Positions 31,501 through 38,648 of a DNA stretch of 38,715 bases are shown here, one piece after another. The notes under the pieces were generated by a model. The model searched no databases. It saw only the letters and a list, made by a program, of their open reading frames with translations, and was not told the origin of the DNA. Location of the stretch: assembly GCA_964398775.1 (NCBI GenBank), contig CAYNND010000010.1, forward strand, positions 1 through 38,715, written 5' to 3'. Source of the stretch: CAYNND01 sp964398775 (GTDB taxonomy: Bacteria; Patescibacteriota; Minisyncoccia; Phycocordibacterales; UBA2100). Both the position numbers and the translations under genes were made by a program. Numbering within the stretch: position 1 is the first letter of the stretch; each line of letters starts with the position of its first letter.

Positions 31501-31506
31501 TATACT
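31501..31506 (+). promoter_or_regulatory. -10 element for the EamA-like transporter gene
   Basis: GGGG-TATACT ends 6 bases before the ATG at 31513, deciding that start against an in-frame candidate at 31303. Confidence 0.6.
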
Positions 31507-31512
31507 GCCGCG

Positions 31513-32394
31513 ATGGAACCCTGGCTATTGTATGCACTTGCTTCAGCACTCTTCTCAGGACTGCATGCATTTACGTTAAAAGTTGCTGCAGAGCGTGGTG
31601 TATCAAGTGGGTATTTCAATGCTTATAGCTGTTCTTTTTCTGCATGCGTGGGTACCTGTATCGCGCTTATGTATGCACCGCTCTCAGGTGCGTGGATACT
31701 TGGTATAGCGATGGCATTTCTTTCAGGGGTTATCTATGTGTGTAGTTCCGGGACGCGCATCGAGAGTCTTCGGCATATTACTTCATCGCTCTATTTTCCA
31801 ATCAGCAAATCAGCAACAGTACTTTTCACAACCGCAGCAGGAGTACTACTCTTTAATGAGGCAATTACACACGGTGAATGGATTGGGCTCTTTCTCGCAC
31901 TTGCGGTACCACTTACGTTGCTGCACGCGGAAGAGATTCCACGGCAAAAGAGTATGTATTGGGGGCTAGTGTTCTTGATTGCTGCGTCTCTCTTCTCTAC
32001 ATGCGCAACTATGGTAAATAAATTCAGCACCGGTATTTTCGACTCACCGCTCATTTTTGTTGTGCTGACGCATATCAGTATCGCTATGGTTGGATGGGGC
32101 ACAGGATATATCGAGGAACATCGACGCGCACAAGAAGGGAAGGAGGTGCGCCATCGTACGCTCACAGTCTCTTTCGTTATACTGTGCATTTGTGCTGGGA
32201 CATTTCAATTACTTGGATTTTGGACAAACATTGTGAGTCTTACCGATGGACCATTGTCGCTTGCATATGCAGTCATGTCGTTTCAGATGCTTGTGCCGAT
32301 GCTTCTCTCTGCTGTGTTTTATGGAGAACGTTGGGATACTCGGAAAGTGCTTGCGTTTGGCCTCTCGTGCGCGTCTCTGTTCTTCATGGTGTGA
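31513..32394 (+). CDS. EamA/DMT-family transporter
   Basis: The 293-aa product has about ten membrane segments arranged as two repeats, as in drug/metabolite transporters. The first repeat starts with LLYALASALFSGLHAFTLK and includes LYFPISKSATVLFTTAAGVLLFNE, the second includes AYAVMSFQMLVPMLLSAVFYGERWD, both typical. Substrate unknown. It may import or export small metabolites, which would fit an organism lacking biosynthetic pathways (inference). Confidence 0.82.
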   Translation: MEPWLLYALASALFSGLHAFTLKVAAERGVSSGYFNAYSCSFSACVGTCIALMYAPLSGAWILGIAMAFLSGVIYVCSSGTRIESLRHITSSLYFPISKSATVLFTTAAGVLLFNEAITHGEWIGLFLALAVPLTLLHAEEIPRQKSMYWGLVFLIAASLFSTCATMVNKFSTGIFDSPLIFVVLTHISIAMVGWGTGYIEEHRRAQEGKEVRHRTLTVSFVILCICAGTFQLLGFWTNIVSLTDGPLSLAYAVMSFQMLVPMLLSAVFYGERWDTRKVLAFGLSCASLFFMV

Positions 32395-32460
32395 TACATC
32401 GAGTGTGCATGCGATGTTGTGCCATCTTAGAGTATCTATTGCATAGTTCAGGGCACACAG

Positions 32461-32466
32461 TACACT
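32461..32466 (+). promoter_or_regulatory. -10 element for the AIM24 gene
   Basis: TACACT ends 9 bases before the ATG at 32476. An ATG at 32467 directly after it is less likely. Confidence 0.35.
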
Positions 32467-32475
32467 ATGTGCACT

Positions 32476-33258
32476 ATGGCAGCACATGAAATAGATTACA
32501 AAATTCACGGTGAAGAATTACAGGCAGTTGAGATTGAGCTTGACCCACAAGAGACAGTGATTGCCGAAGCGGGCTCATTTATGTCGATGACAAGTGGAGT
32601 CGACATGCAGACTGTGTTTGGTTCAGGAAATGACGAGCAGCAATCCGTCTGGGGGAAGATGGTAGGGGCAGGAAAGCGACTCCTCACTGGGGAGAGTTTG
32701 TTTATGACAACCTACACACAGACAGGACAAGGAAAAGGAACGGTCATGTTTGCAGCTCCGTATCCAGGCAAGATCGTTCCACTGCGACTTAGTGAACATG
32801 GCGGCAAAGTCATATGCCAAAAAGACTCATTCCTGTGTGCAGCAAAAGGGGTTTCAGTTGGAGTTGAGCTACAGCGCAAGATTGGCGCCGGTCTCTTCGG
32901 GGGTGAAGGATTCATCATGCAAAAACTCGAAGGAGACGGGCTTGCCTTTGTGCATGCCGGTGGCTACATCGTTGAGCGGACACTGACGCCAGGAGAGGTG
33001 CTCAAGGTAGATACAGGCTGCATCGTTGCGTTTGAGGCGACTGTTCAATATGACATTCAATACATCGGCTCTATAAAGACAGGTGTCTTTGGTGGAGAAG
33101 GGCTCTTTTTTGCAACGCTCACCGGTCCTGGGAAGGTATGGATTCAGTCGCTACCATTTTCACGCCTCGCAGGTAAAGTATTCTCACTCATGCCGCGGCA
33201 AAGTCCTGACTCAGGTTCTTTACTCGGTGGACTTGGAAATGTTGTAATGGGAGAATAA
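32476..33258 (+). CDS. AIM24/TIGR00266 family protein
   Basis: The 260-aa product is a beta-rich Gly-containing protein: EAGSFMSMTSGV, KRLLTGESLFMTTYT, repeated GAGLFGGEGFIMQKLEGDG and TGVFGGEGLFFATLTGPG, and LPFSRLAGKV. These repeats are typical of AIM24-type proteins, which fold as a beta-sandwich with related repeats. The bacterial function is not known. No signal peptide. A short membrane protein gene follows after 4 bases. Confidence 0.88.
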   Translation: MAAHEIDYKIHGEELQAVEIELDPQETVIAEAGSFMSMTSGVDMQTVFGSGNDEQQSVWGKMVGAGKRLLTGESLFMTTYTQTGQGKGTVMFAAPYPGKIVPLRLSEHGGKVICQKDSFLCAAKGVSVGVELQRKIGAGLFGGEGFIMQKLEGDGLAFVHAGGYIVERTLTPGEVLKVDTGCIVAFEATVQYDIQYIGSIKTGVFGGEGLFFATLTGPGKVWIQSLPFSRLAGKVFSLMPRQSPDSGSLLGGLGNVVMGE

Positions 33259-33262
33259 GAGT

Positions 33263-33406
33263 ATGTACGAGTACATCGCATTTCTCCAAGAGGGACCATT
33301 TGAGCTTTTATTCCATAGCTGGAAACCGTGGGTAGTACTCCCGTTTCTTATCCTTGGGTTATACCTCCTCTTCATTCGGTCTCGAAAGCGAGAGGGTATA
33401 GAATAG
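33263..33406 (+). CDS. 47-aa single-pass membrane protein
   Basis: A 47-codon ORF (MYEYIAFLQEGPF...) holds one membrane segment (about residues 22-38, PWVVLPFLILGLYLLFI) and a basic tail (RSRKRE), predicting the C-terminus in the cytoplasm. It starts 4 bases after the AIM24 gene and ends 4 bases before the next gene, filling the gap exactly, which supports it. Too short for the usual length cut-offs. Its tail also carries the -10 of the next gene. Confidence 0.6.
   Translation: MYEYIAFLQEGPFELLFHSWKPWVVLPFLILGLYLLFIRSRKREGIE
33397..33402 (+). promoter_or_regulatory. -10 element for the YjdF-like gene at 33411
   Basis: GGG-TATAGA ends 8 bases before the ATG and lies within the last codons of the 47-aa gene. 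Confidence 0.35.
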
Positions 33407-33410
33407 CATC

Positions 33411-34010
33411 ATGAGAATCATCACCGAGAAAAAAGAGTTAAATGCAATCAGGCTCTTTACAGTTTTCTATACTTTATTCTTTACCATCGTAGCGCTGTGG
33501 TACGGAGACTACAAATTCCTCTTCTATACCGTGTACATGATTGTTGTCACCTGGGGTATAAGTCATTACTACCAGCGACTGCACTTCGGCGTACCACTCG
33601 TCCTACTCATCTCAGTCTTCGGGTTGCTCCACCTTCTCGGGAGTACTGTGTATATTTTTGGTGTACGACTCTACGATGTTGGCTTTTTAGGGGGATATAT
33701 CCATTACGATAACCTTGTGCATACATTTGGGGGTGCAATGGCTGCAGTCATTGGGCACAACATGCTGCAAAATCATCTCGATAGTACGATGAAGCATCAT
33801 CCGCTTCCGTTCTTGTTCTTACTTGTCACATTTGCATCAGGTCTCGGTGCATACAATGAAATCATTGAGTTTGGCCTTGTAGTATTTATGGGTATGGGTG
33901 CGCAAATCGGTGACTACTACAACAACGCACTGGATCTTGTTTGTAACTTTAACGGAGCGCTCGCCGCTTCAGTGGGTATCTATTTATGGAACTATCACCG
34001 CTCAAAGTAA
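33411..34010 (+). CDS. YjdF/DUF2238-like membrane protein
   Basis: The 199-aa product has five or six membrane segments. YDNLVHTFGGAMAA, then YNEIIEF, then YYNNALDLVCNFNGAL reproduce the conserved His, Glu and Asp/Asn positions of YjdF (DUF2238) proteins. It is a longer paralogue of the protein at 24213. The polar residues inside the membrane suggest an ion or lipid role, but none is established. Its 3' end faces the reverse holin-like gene with a 6-base gap. Confidence 0.7.
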   Translation: MRIITEKKELNAIRLFTVFYTLFFTIVALWYGDYKFLFYTVYMIVVTWGISHYYQRLHFGVPLVLLISVFGLLHLLGSTVYIFGVRLYDVGFLGGYIHYDNLVHTFGGAMAAVIGHNMLQNHLDSTMKHHPLPFLFLLVTFASGLGAYNEIIEFGLVVFMGMGAQIGDYYNNALDLVCNFNGALAASVGIYLWNYHRSK

Positions 34011-34016
34011 TAAGGA

Positions 34017-34364
34017 CTACAGCACAAGCGTGATAACCCACGTGCACGCGGCTAGAATAAAAGAGCCAAAGAGTACAGGGAGGATGCCACTTACGGTAAA
34101 TCCAGGGATGACTTGCGTCATTATCCAAAACAATCCTGCGTTGATGATAATTGATGAAAGTCCAAACGTGAGTATGGAAAAAGGGAGTGCGACGATTTTA
34201 AGGACTGGGCGTATGACAGTAATAATCGCGGTCCACATCAGCGCAACAATCGCAAGTGTCACATATCCTCCAGTAATGGTAATACCAGGAACGTATGTAA
34301 TGGTGAGTATGATTGCAGCAGCAATCGCAGCCACTTTGAGTATAAACTTGAGCAGAAATGTCAT
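34017..34364 (-). CDS. four-helix membrane protein, phage holin IV-like
   Basis: The 115-aa product has four membrane segments with the PF04020-type pattern: a Gly-containing YVPGITITGG after the first helix, IRPVLKIVALPFSILTFGL in the middle and the last two helices. This family (named after mycobacterial phage holins) is widespread in bacterial chromosomes and is not evidence of a prophage. An upstream start at 34382 is rejected in favour of 34364, which follows a TACACT element by 6 bases. Confidence 0.78.
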   Translation of the reverse strand: MTFLLKFILKVAAIAAAIILTITYVPGITITGGYVTLAIVALMWTAIITVIRPVLKIVALPFSILTFGLSSIIINAGLFWIMTQVIPGFTVSGILPVLFGSFILAACTWVITLVL

Positions 34365-34370
34365 AGGAAT

Positions 34371-34376
34371 AGTGTA
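34371..34376 (-). promoter_or_regulatory. -10 element for the holin-like gene (reverse strand)
   Basis: TACACT on the reverse strand with 6 bases to the ATG at 34364. Confidence 0.45.
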
Positions 34377-34412
34377 CCACAACGCGTTCTTGCGGGTGTA
34401 TCTACGGGAGGG

Positions 34413-34418
34413 TAGGAT
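34413..34418 (+). promoter_or_regulatory. -10 element for the Ig-like surface protein gene
   Basis: TAGGAT ends 5 bases before the ATG at 34424. A weaker match than the others. Confidence 0.35.
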
Positions 34419-34423
34419 TTGGC

Positions 34424-35986
34424 ATGCATCTTCTTCGAGCTCTTATCATATGTAGCGGTCTTGTGTACGCGACAGTAGTGCAGGCAATAGCCTGCGTGCC
34501 GATGCCAACTCCTGAAAACCCAGTGGCTATGTCCTGTACTCCAGAGCCACTCCCTGCAATCCCTGCGGCTGATACGACACCACCTACAATCGTTTCGATA
34601 ACACCAAGTGTAGTGCAGACTGGAGCTCCATATACAGTCACGGTTATTTTTTCTGAAGACGTTGCTGACTTTGAAATTGCTGATGTTGAGAATCTTGCTC
34701 CTGAATCAATCACCGTCACAGACTTTGTTGCAAGTGATGCGCGTACCTATACATTCACTGTGAGCGGTGCAGACGGTTCACATCGTGTGCACATTCGCGC
34801 AGAGAGCGTACATGATGCAGCAGGGAACGCGTTGCTGTCCCCTGAGGGGACAGGGTATGAGGCTGTGGTGATATATGATACGACGCCACCTGTTGTAAAT
34901 GTGACAAATGCTCCTGTGCATGGTGGTGCTGTGAACGTGCCGGTGCAGTTCGATATAACCAGTGATGATACAGCAGCAACATATGAGTGTGCGTTCGTCA
35001 GAGGCAATTCACTCGGTGATGCTGTGTTTACCGCGTGCAATCCACTTGAGGGTGAGAGTGTAGCTGTGTTCTCGCCAATACTTGAAGCCGATGGTGAGTA
35101 TACGTTTGCGGTACGAGCAACAGATGAAACTGGGAACAGAAGTACTCCAAATAGTACTGAAGGAACATTTATTACATTTACATACGACACGGTCCCGCCA
35201 GTTTTTTCTGTGGTAATTCCCGTTCAAGCGACGACACCTATCAATACGCCTTCCTTTACGATTACTACAAATGAACCATCGACCCTCGAGTTCTATGGTC
35301 GCTGTGGTGCTGCGACACCGACAACACTTTCTACAGCAGGCGTGCATGTGCTGACCTTTGCTGCGCTCTCTCCGGGGACATACAGTCAGCAGAGTGTATT
35401 TGAAGGAGAGGGAGAAGAGAGACTCTTGCCCGTCTCCAGTGAGCCACTCCCGTTTCCCAAAAAAGATATGCACCTCTGCTTCTTCTCAATTACCGACATG
35501 GCAGGAAATACGCTATTCCATACGATAAGTACTTTTATCATCACTGAAGCACCGCTTATTGTTACTAATGGTGGCGGAAGTAATGGTCCTGTTACTGTTG
35601 TGACGGGGACACCAACCTTTACAGGCAGCACTCCAGTGGTGATTGACTCAAGTACTACCCAGCCAGGCAATGGTGGGCGAGTTATCATTGGGCAAAATAG
35701 TATCGTGCCAACATCTTCTACGGTAGAAATCACAAGTCCAGTGTTTGTTGCAACTGGTGGAGTGACTCCAGTGCAAACATCGACAGCAACTGTGACACAT
35801 AGCCAGCCAGTCATTACACAGCAGCCTCGCCGTATTGCGACTCGAACAGTCCCACGCCGTATCGCTCGTCCTGCTACACCGCCATCTCAGTCTGTATCAG
35901 CTCCGTCAACAGAAAATCAGACTGCAAGCGCTGCGAGTGCGACTGATGCCTTCTGGAAATATATTTTAAGCTTCTTCGGGTATTAA
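34424..35986 (+). CDS. secreted Ig-like repeat surface protein
   Basis: The 520-aa product has a signal peptide (about residues 4-22) followed by Cys and Pro-rich residues. Three bacterial Ig-like units follow: about 52-148 (PPTIVSITPSVVQTG, FSEDVADFEIADVE, HDAAGNAL), 150-250 (PPVVNVTNAPVHGG, ATDETGNRS) and 255-370 (PPVFSVVIP, ITDMAGN). Residues 375-500 are a Thr/Ser/Gly-rich stalk ending in a basic stretch (RRIATRTVPRRIARP). The C-terminus is a short aromatic tail (FWKYILSFFGY) that may be a sorting or anchoring signal. Its 3' end overlaps the reverse membrane gene by 4 bases. Confidence 0.82.
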   Translation: MHLLRALIICSGLVYATVVQAIACVPMPTPENPVAMSCTPEPLPAIPAADTTPPTIVSITPSVVQTGAPYTVTVIFSEDVADFEIADVENLAPESITVTDFVASDARTYTFTVSGADGSHRVHIRAESVHDAAGNALLSPEGTGYEAVVIYDTTPPVVNVTNAPVHGGAVNVPVQFDITSDDTAATYECAFVRGNSLGDAVFTACNPLEGESVAVFSPILEADGEYTFAVRATDETGNRSTPNSTEGTFITFTYDTVPPVFSVVIPVQATTPINTPSFTITTNEPSTLEFYGRCGAATPTTLSTAGVHVLTFAALSPGTYSQQSVFEGEGEERLLPVSSEPLPFPKKDMHLCFFSITDMAGNTLFHTISTFIITEAPLIVTNGGGSNGPVTVVTGTPTFTGSTPVVIDSSTTQPGNGGRVIIGQNSIVPTSSTVEITSPVFVATGGVTPVQTSTATVTHSQPVITQQPRRIATRTVPRRIARPATPPSQSVSAPSTENQTASAASATDAFWKYILSFFGY

Positions 35987-36639
35987 GTATCTGATGCAGC
36001 ACTCATGCGCTCGTAGTACGCCTTGTGTACTGGAACCCATGCACGCATGCAGAGGATAGTTACTGCAAACAGTGAAAGCACTATACGTGGTGGTGGCAGG
36101 CTATGTAAGTGTGTAGCCCATGCCGTCCATATTTCCCACTCGATAAACACTGCACGCATAACCAAGAGTGCATATGCGATGTAGCCCATCGTCAGAAATT
36201 TATATGCAAAACTCTCACCGACATACGTAACAGCAGGCCGTTCAGTGATGAACGTCATGGCGCCGAGGATGCACATTGCTATGAGGCCGAGTGCTACATC
36301 TGCAGTGAAGAGGTTGTCCCAGAGTCCGTACCAATAGCGCGCGGGAAAGAGTACACAGAGCATGCATGAGTACACAAAAGACAGCAAAAATGCTTGGTGG
36401 CCAAGCTGCTTTTTTAAGTCATTGTGTACTGGAGTTCCAGAGTAGTATGCATATGAGCCCATGCCGAGAGAGAGTCCGAGTAGTATCGCAGCGGTTCCAG
36501 CAGTGACGCGGCTCCACGAGAGAAGTGTAGTGAGACTGCCATCATAGAGGTACACATACGCCATAAAAAAGAGCGCGATTGGAAGCGCGAAGGTAACACC
36601 AGTACGAGTGTGTGTAGGAGTGCGTTTTACGGGAATCAT
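35983..36639 (-). CDS. polytopic membrane protein, possibly ferric-reductase-like
   Basis: The 218-aa product has six or seven membrane segments. His in LGHQAFLLS and in WATHLHSLPPPR, and the pattern of helices, recall ferric-reductase-like membrane domains (heme ligands), but the match is only suggestive and the paired His spacing was not confirmed. No nucleotide-binding domain is attached. If it is a reductase, the ApbE at 27810 would be a conceivable partner. The start at 36639 is chosen because a TATTAT element lies 6 bases before it. A GTG at 36654 and an ATG at 36645 are alternatives. Confidence 0.6.
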   Translation of the reverse strand: MIPVKRTPTHTRTGVTFALPIALFFMAYVYLYDGSLTTLLSWSRVTAGTAAILLGLSLGMGSYAYYSGTPVHNDLKKQLGHQAFLLSFVYSCMLCVLFPARYWYGLWDNLFTADVALGLIAMCILGAMTFITERPAVTYVGESFAYKFLTMGYIAYALLVMRAVFIEWEIWTAWATHLHSLPPPRIVLSLFAVTILCMRAWVPVHKAYYERMSAASDT

Positions 36640-36645
36640 GTGCAT

Positions 36646-36651
36646 ATAATA
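36646..36651 (-). promoter_or_regulatory. -10 element for the membrane protein gene at 36639 (reverse strand)
   Basis: TATTAT on the reverse strand with 6 bases to the ATG at 36639. Confidence 0.4.
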
Positions 36652-36685
36652 CACCGCTTATACTAAGTCTTGTACTTACAAAAGG

Positions 36686-37210
36686 CTATTTAGTGGTTTT
36701 TCCCGTGAAAATCTGTTGTTCATCGCGCGTGATGGTAAGTTCACCTTGGTGCTCCCATATTTCAAGACGTGCATCATCTGAAAGGTATCGTGCGCCACTT
36801 GCACTCACCGCAGTGTGTACTTCAGTATTCTCAATTCCAAAATCAGAAGCGGTGACAACTGCTGCGTCTTTCTGTATACGGTACACGACGCGCACTATGT
36901 TCGTACCGTTGCTATATGTAGCTCGCGTGCTGACACCGTCGACGTCGCACTCGCCACGGAAGAGTGCCCACTCCTCGCATTGCTCACCAGTGGGGAAGGT
37001 GCATGTTCCCACTGTTCCTTCTGCCGTAGTGTTCATAGATAGTGAACCGCCATTTTCGACGCAAAATACTGACGCAGGGTTTGCAACGGTAACACCACTA
37101 CCTGAAAGCTGTGCTGGTGCTGCTTCTGGGCTGTCAGTAAATATGTAGTTAATTGTAAGAGCTCCAAGGATAAGTCCGATAAGTGCATAGCCGATTGCTT
37201 GTGTAGACAT
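36686..37210 (-). CDS. membrane-anchored DUF333-MliC fusion (lysozyme-inhibitor-like)
   Basis: The 174-aa product has an N-terminal membrane anchor (residues 5-24). Residues 44-88 match DUF333 (NPASVFCVENGG, TFPTGEQCEEWALFRGEC, four Cys at 50, 70, 78, 88). Residues about 96-170 match MliC/PliC, the inhibitors of C-type lysozyme: ATYSNG, then SASGARYLSDDARLEIWEHQGEL. The fusion suggests a surface protein that protects the cell from host or predator lysozyme (inference). An in-frame start at 37297 is rejected: 37210 follows a TATACT element by 7 bases. Confidence 0.82.
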   Translation of the reverse strand: MSTQAIGYALIGLILGALTINYIFTDSPEAAPAQLSGSGVTVANPASVFCVENGGSLSMNTTAEGTVGTCTFPTGEQCEEWALFRGECDVDGVSTRATYSNGTNIVRVVYRIQKDAAVVTASDFGIENTEVHTAVSASGARYLSDDARLEIWEHQGELTITRDEQQIFTGKTTK

Positions 37211-37217
37211 GGCGGAG

Positions 37218-37223
37218 AGTATA
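37218..37223 (-). promoter_or_regulatory. -10 element for the DUF333-MliC gene (reverse strand)
   Basis: TATACT on the reverse strand with 7 bases to the ATG at 37210. Confidence 0.6.
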
Positions 37224-37254
37224 GCAGGAAATATGAGTATCAATATAAAAACAA

Positions 37255-37281
37255 GCGTTTGCAGGCGGGGCCTACAAACGC
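37255..37281 (-). terminator. intrinsic terminator of the small gene at 37484 (reverse strand)
   Basis: Reading the reverse strand, GCGTTTGTAGGC, loop CCC and GCCTGCAAACGC form a 12-bp stem with one G-U pair, followed by a T-rich run. Confidence 0.8.
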
Positions 37282-37301
37282 CGCGGCCGCCCATCACTTA
37301 T

Positions 37302-37484
37302 TCAGCGACGGACAATGTGGACCACAAGACCGACGATTGCACCAATCGCACAACCCGGAATGGCTGAGACTAGCACATCGATCATAAGTGGCGCACCCCC
37401 AGGCATGCCTGGAACGTGGTTGAAAAACCCGAAGAGACCCATGATGGTGGCACCGATGAGGGCACCTATCGTAGTTCTAACCAT
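37302..37484 (-). CDS. small two-helix membrane protein (Shine-Dalgarno-led)
   Basis: The 60-aa product has two membrane segments (about residues 4-22 and 33-58) with Gly zipper-like repeats (GALIGATIMGLFG, AIPGCAIGAIVGLVV) and a Pro/Gly turn. On the reverse strand GGAG (37493-37496) lies 8 bases before the ATG, and a perfect hairpin sits just upstream (37503-37518). It resembles small Gly-rich membrane proteins of unknown role. Confidence 0.6.
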   Translation of the reverse strand: MVRTTIGALIGATIMGLFGFFNHVPGMPGGAPLMIDVLVSAIPGCAIGAIVGLVVHIVRR

Positions 37485-37502
37485 CGGATGTACTCCATGT
37501 TA

Positions 37503-37518
37503 GGCGGGCCTTCCCGCC
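37503..37518 (-). other. hairpin upstream of the small gene at 37484
   Basis: GGCGGG and CCCGCC pair over 6 bp around a 4-base loop. On the reverse strand it precedes the GGAG ribosome binding site. No T-run follows, so it is not a typical terminator. Confidence 0.45.
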
Positions 37519-37637
37519 GAGAAGAGAACCCTACATCGTGGAGAGCGGGGTGGCAAATGGGGGTGGTATGATCATTATTGTTAGAAATATATTGAATATT
37601 TTCATGATGGTCATTGTTTTCGTATTTAGTAATTCAA

Positions 37638-37643
37638 TATAGT
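37638..37643 (+). promoter_or_regulatory. -10 element for the AT-rich gene at 37652
   Basis: TATAGT ends 8 bases before the ATG. A possible -35 TTGTTT lies at 37614-37619 with an 18-base spacer. Confidence 0.5.
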
Positions 37644-37651
37644 AGAAAAGT

Positions 37652-38371
37652 ATGATTTCAAAAAAAACAAATGGGCAAAAAACTTATTTGCAAAAAAGAC
37701 TATACAAGCAACTTATAAAGCAAGATGAATTTTTTTGTAAAAATAAGATTGAATTTTCTCCAGAAAGTGGATCTCATGAAAAGTATCTGCACTTACTGTT
37801 TTTTTATGACATTCACTCCTTGAGTAAAGAATTTTTTAATTTAACTAACAATTTTAAGAATTCATATGGATATCTGTTACTTCTCCGTACAATTTTAGAA
37901 AGGATACTCAAATTTACACTACTTAAAACCGACGCTGACGAGTTAAAAAAATATATGTATTTTAATGAAAAAAAGGAATACGACCATATACAAAAAATTA
38001 TTAATATTAAAAAAAGAAAAGATGAGAAAGACATCGACCTTCTTCGTGCGCGCAAGCGTTCCGCGAATTTCAATGACCAAACATATGCAGATTTAGGGAA
38101 GGTTGTATCTAGGATTAAAGAACTAAACAAAAGAGGTAAAAAAACATTAATTTCGGGTGAGCAGGCTGAAAAATTTCATACTTACATGTATCAATACATT
38201 TCAATGTATGAACATGGAAGCTTGAGGATACTTGAAGAGATTCTTAGTAAGTCCGACTCAGTTATTCGCATGTCTTTTGAGGCGCGGCAAATTGATTATA
38301 ATGCCGTTGACTTTGTTTTTCGTACTAATGAGACAATGTTTAATCAAGTGAAAGGAAAAAATATTCTATAA
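37652..38371 (+). CDS. AT-rich hypothetical protein, probably acquired
   Basis: The 239-aa product is Lys/Asn/Phe/Tyr-rich with a mostly helical pattern (LLLLRTILERILKFTLL near residue 75, HTYMYQYISMYEHGSLRILEEIL near 180). There is no signal peptide or membrane segment. A-rich codons and homopolymer A runs contrast with the other genes, and the region from about 37570 to 38400 is AT-rich. This and its position next to tmRNA suggest horizontal gain. The Arg-Glu and His patterns recall some abortive-infection or AbiV/DUF5677-like helical proteins, but I do not claim a family. Confidence 0.65.
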   Translation: MISKKTNGQKTYLQKRLYKQLIKQDEFFCKNKIEFSPESGSHEKYLHLLFFYDIHSLSKEFFNLTNNFKNSYGYLLLLRTILERILKFTLLKTDADELKKYMYFNEKKEYDHIQKIINIKKRKDEKDIDLLRARKRSANFNDQTYADLGKVVSRIKELNKRGKKTLISGEQAEKFHTYMYQYISMYEHGSLRILEEILSKSDSVIRMSFEARQIDYNAVDFVFRTNETMFNQVKGKNIL

Positions 38372-38491
38372 GTAGTATTTTGGAAAGATAGAGGATTCAG
38401 AGCTCATGTTACTAAGGTTTCTGTCTGCGCGAGTCACTTAATATAAGTCGTAGGTAATTGACCTGACCGTCACTAAGTTGATTACAACTAA

Positions 38492-38577
38492 GTGCGGCGG
38501 GTCACGCCTCGACTGTTTCGGTTACCAAACATGTCTCCGACGAGTTCGACTCTACGCACAGTGCGCAGGCACTGTGC
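38492..38577 (+). repeat. degenerate forward copy of the tmRNA 3' end with an inserted hairpin
   Basis: From 38539 the forward strand reads GACG-AGTTCGACTCT, matching the tmRNA T-loop region except for two missing bases, then 25 extra bases with a perfect 9-bp hairpin (38556-38577, loop GCAG), then CTCCCCACCTCCAC. The T-stem cannot form, so it is not a functional gene. It looks like a duplicated or attachment-site remnant. The bases before 38539 show no clear similarity. Confidence 0.45.
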
Positions 38578-38648
38578 TCCCCACCTCCACAAAAAATCAA
38601 ATCAAAAAGCGCCATATGGCGCTTTTGATTTTTTGTGGAGGTGGGGAG
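38577..38648. repeat. near-perfect 31-bp inverted repeat at the tmRNA 3' end
   Basis: The left arm 38577-38613 and the right arm 38618-38648 are complementary at all 31 bases of the right arm, with a 6-base insertion in the left arm and an ATAT centre. The right arm includes the last bases of the tmRNA acceptor strand. Confidence 0.85.
38604..38634. terminator. bidirectional terminator between the AT-rich gene and tmRNA
   Basis: AAAAGCGCC, ATAT and GGCGCTTTT make a stem with T-rich tracts on both strands (TTTTGATTTTTT forward, TTTTTGATTTGATTTTTT reverse). It can end the tmRNA precursor and the transcript of the AT-rich gene. Confidence 0.8.

Noticed and set aside
34017..34364. Prophage signal from the holin-like gene
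   Set aside because: This four-helix family is common in bacterial chromosomes, and no other phage genes are present.
37538..37543. GTGGAG as the left attachment site matching the tmRNA end at 38635
   Set aside because: Only six bases match directly, too few to distinguish from chance.
38492..38603. A second tmRNA or tRNA gene on the forward strand
   Set aside because: The T-loop sequence is present, but the T-stem cannot pair, and 25 extra bases separate it from the acceptor-like sequence. It is kept only as a degenerate repeat.
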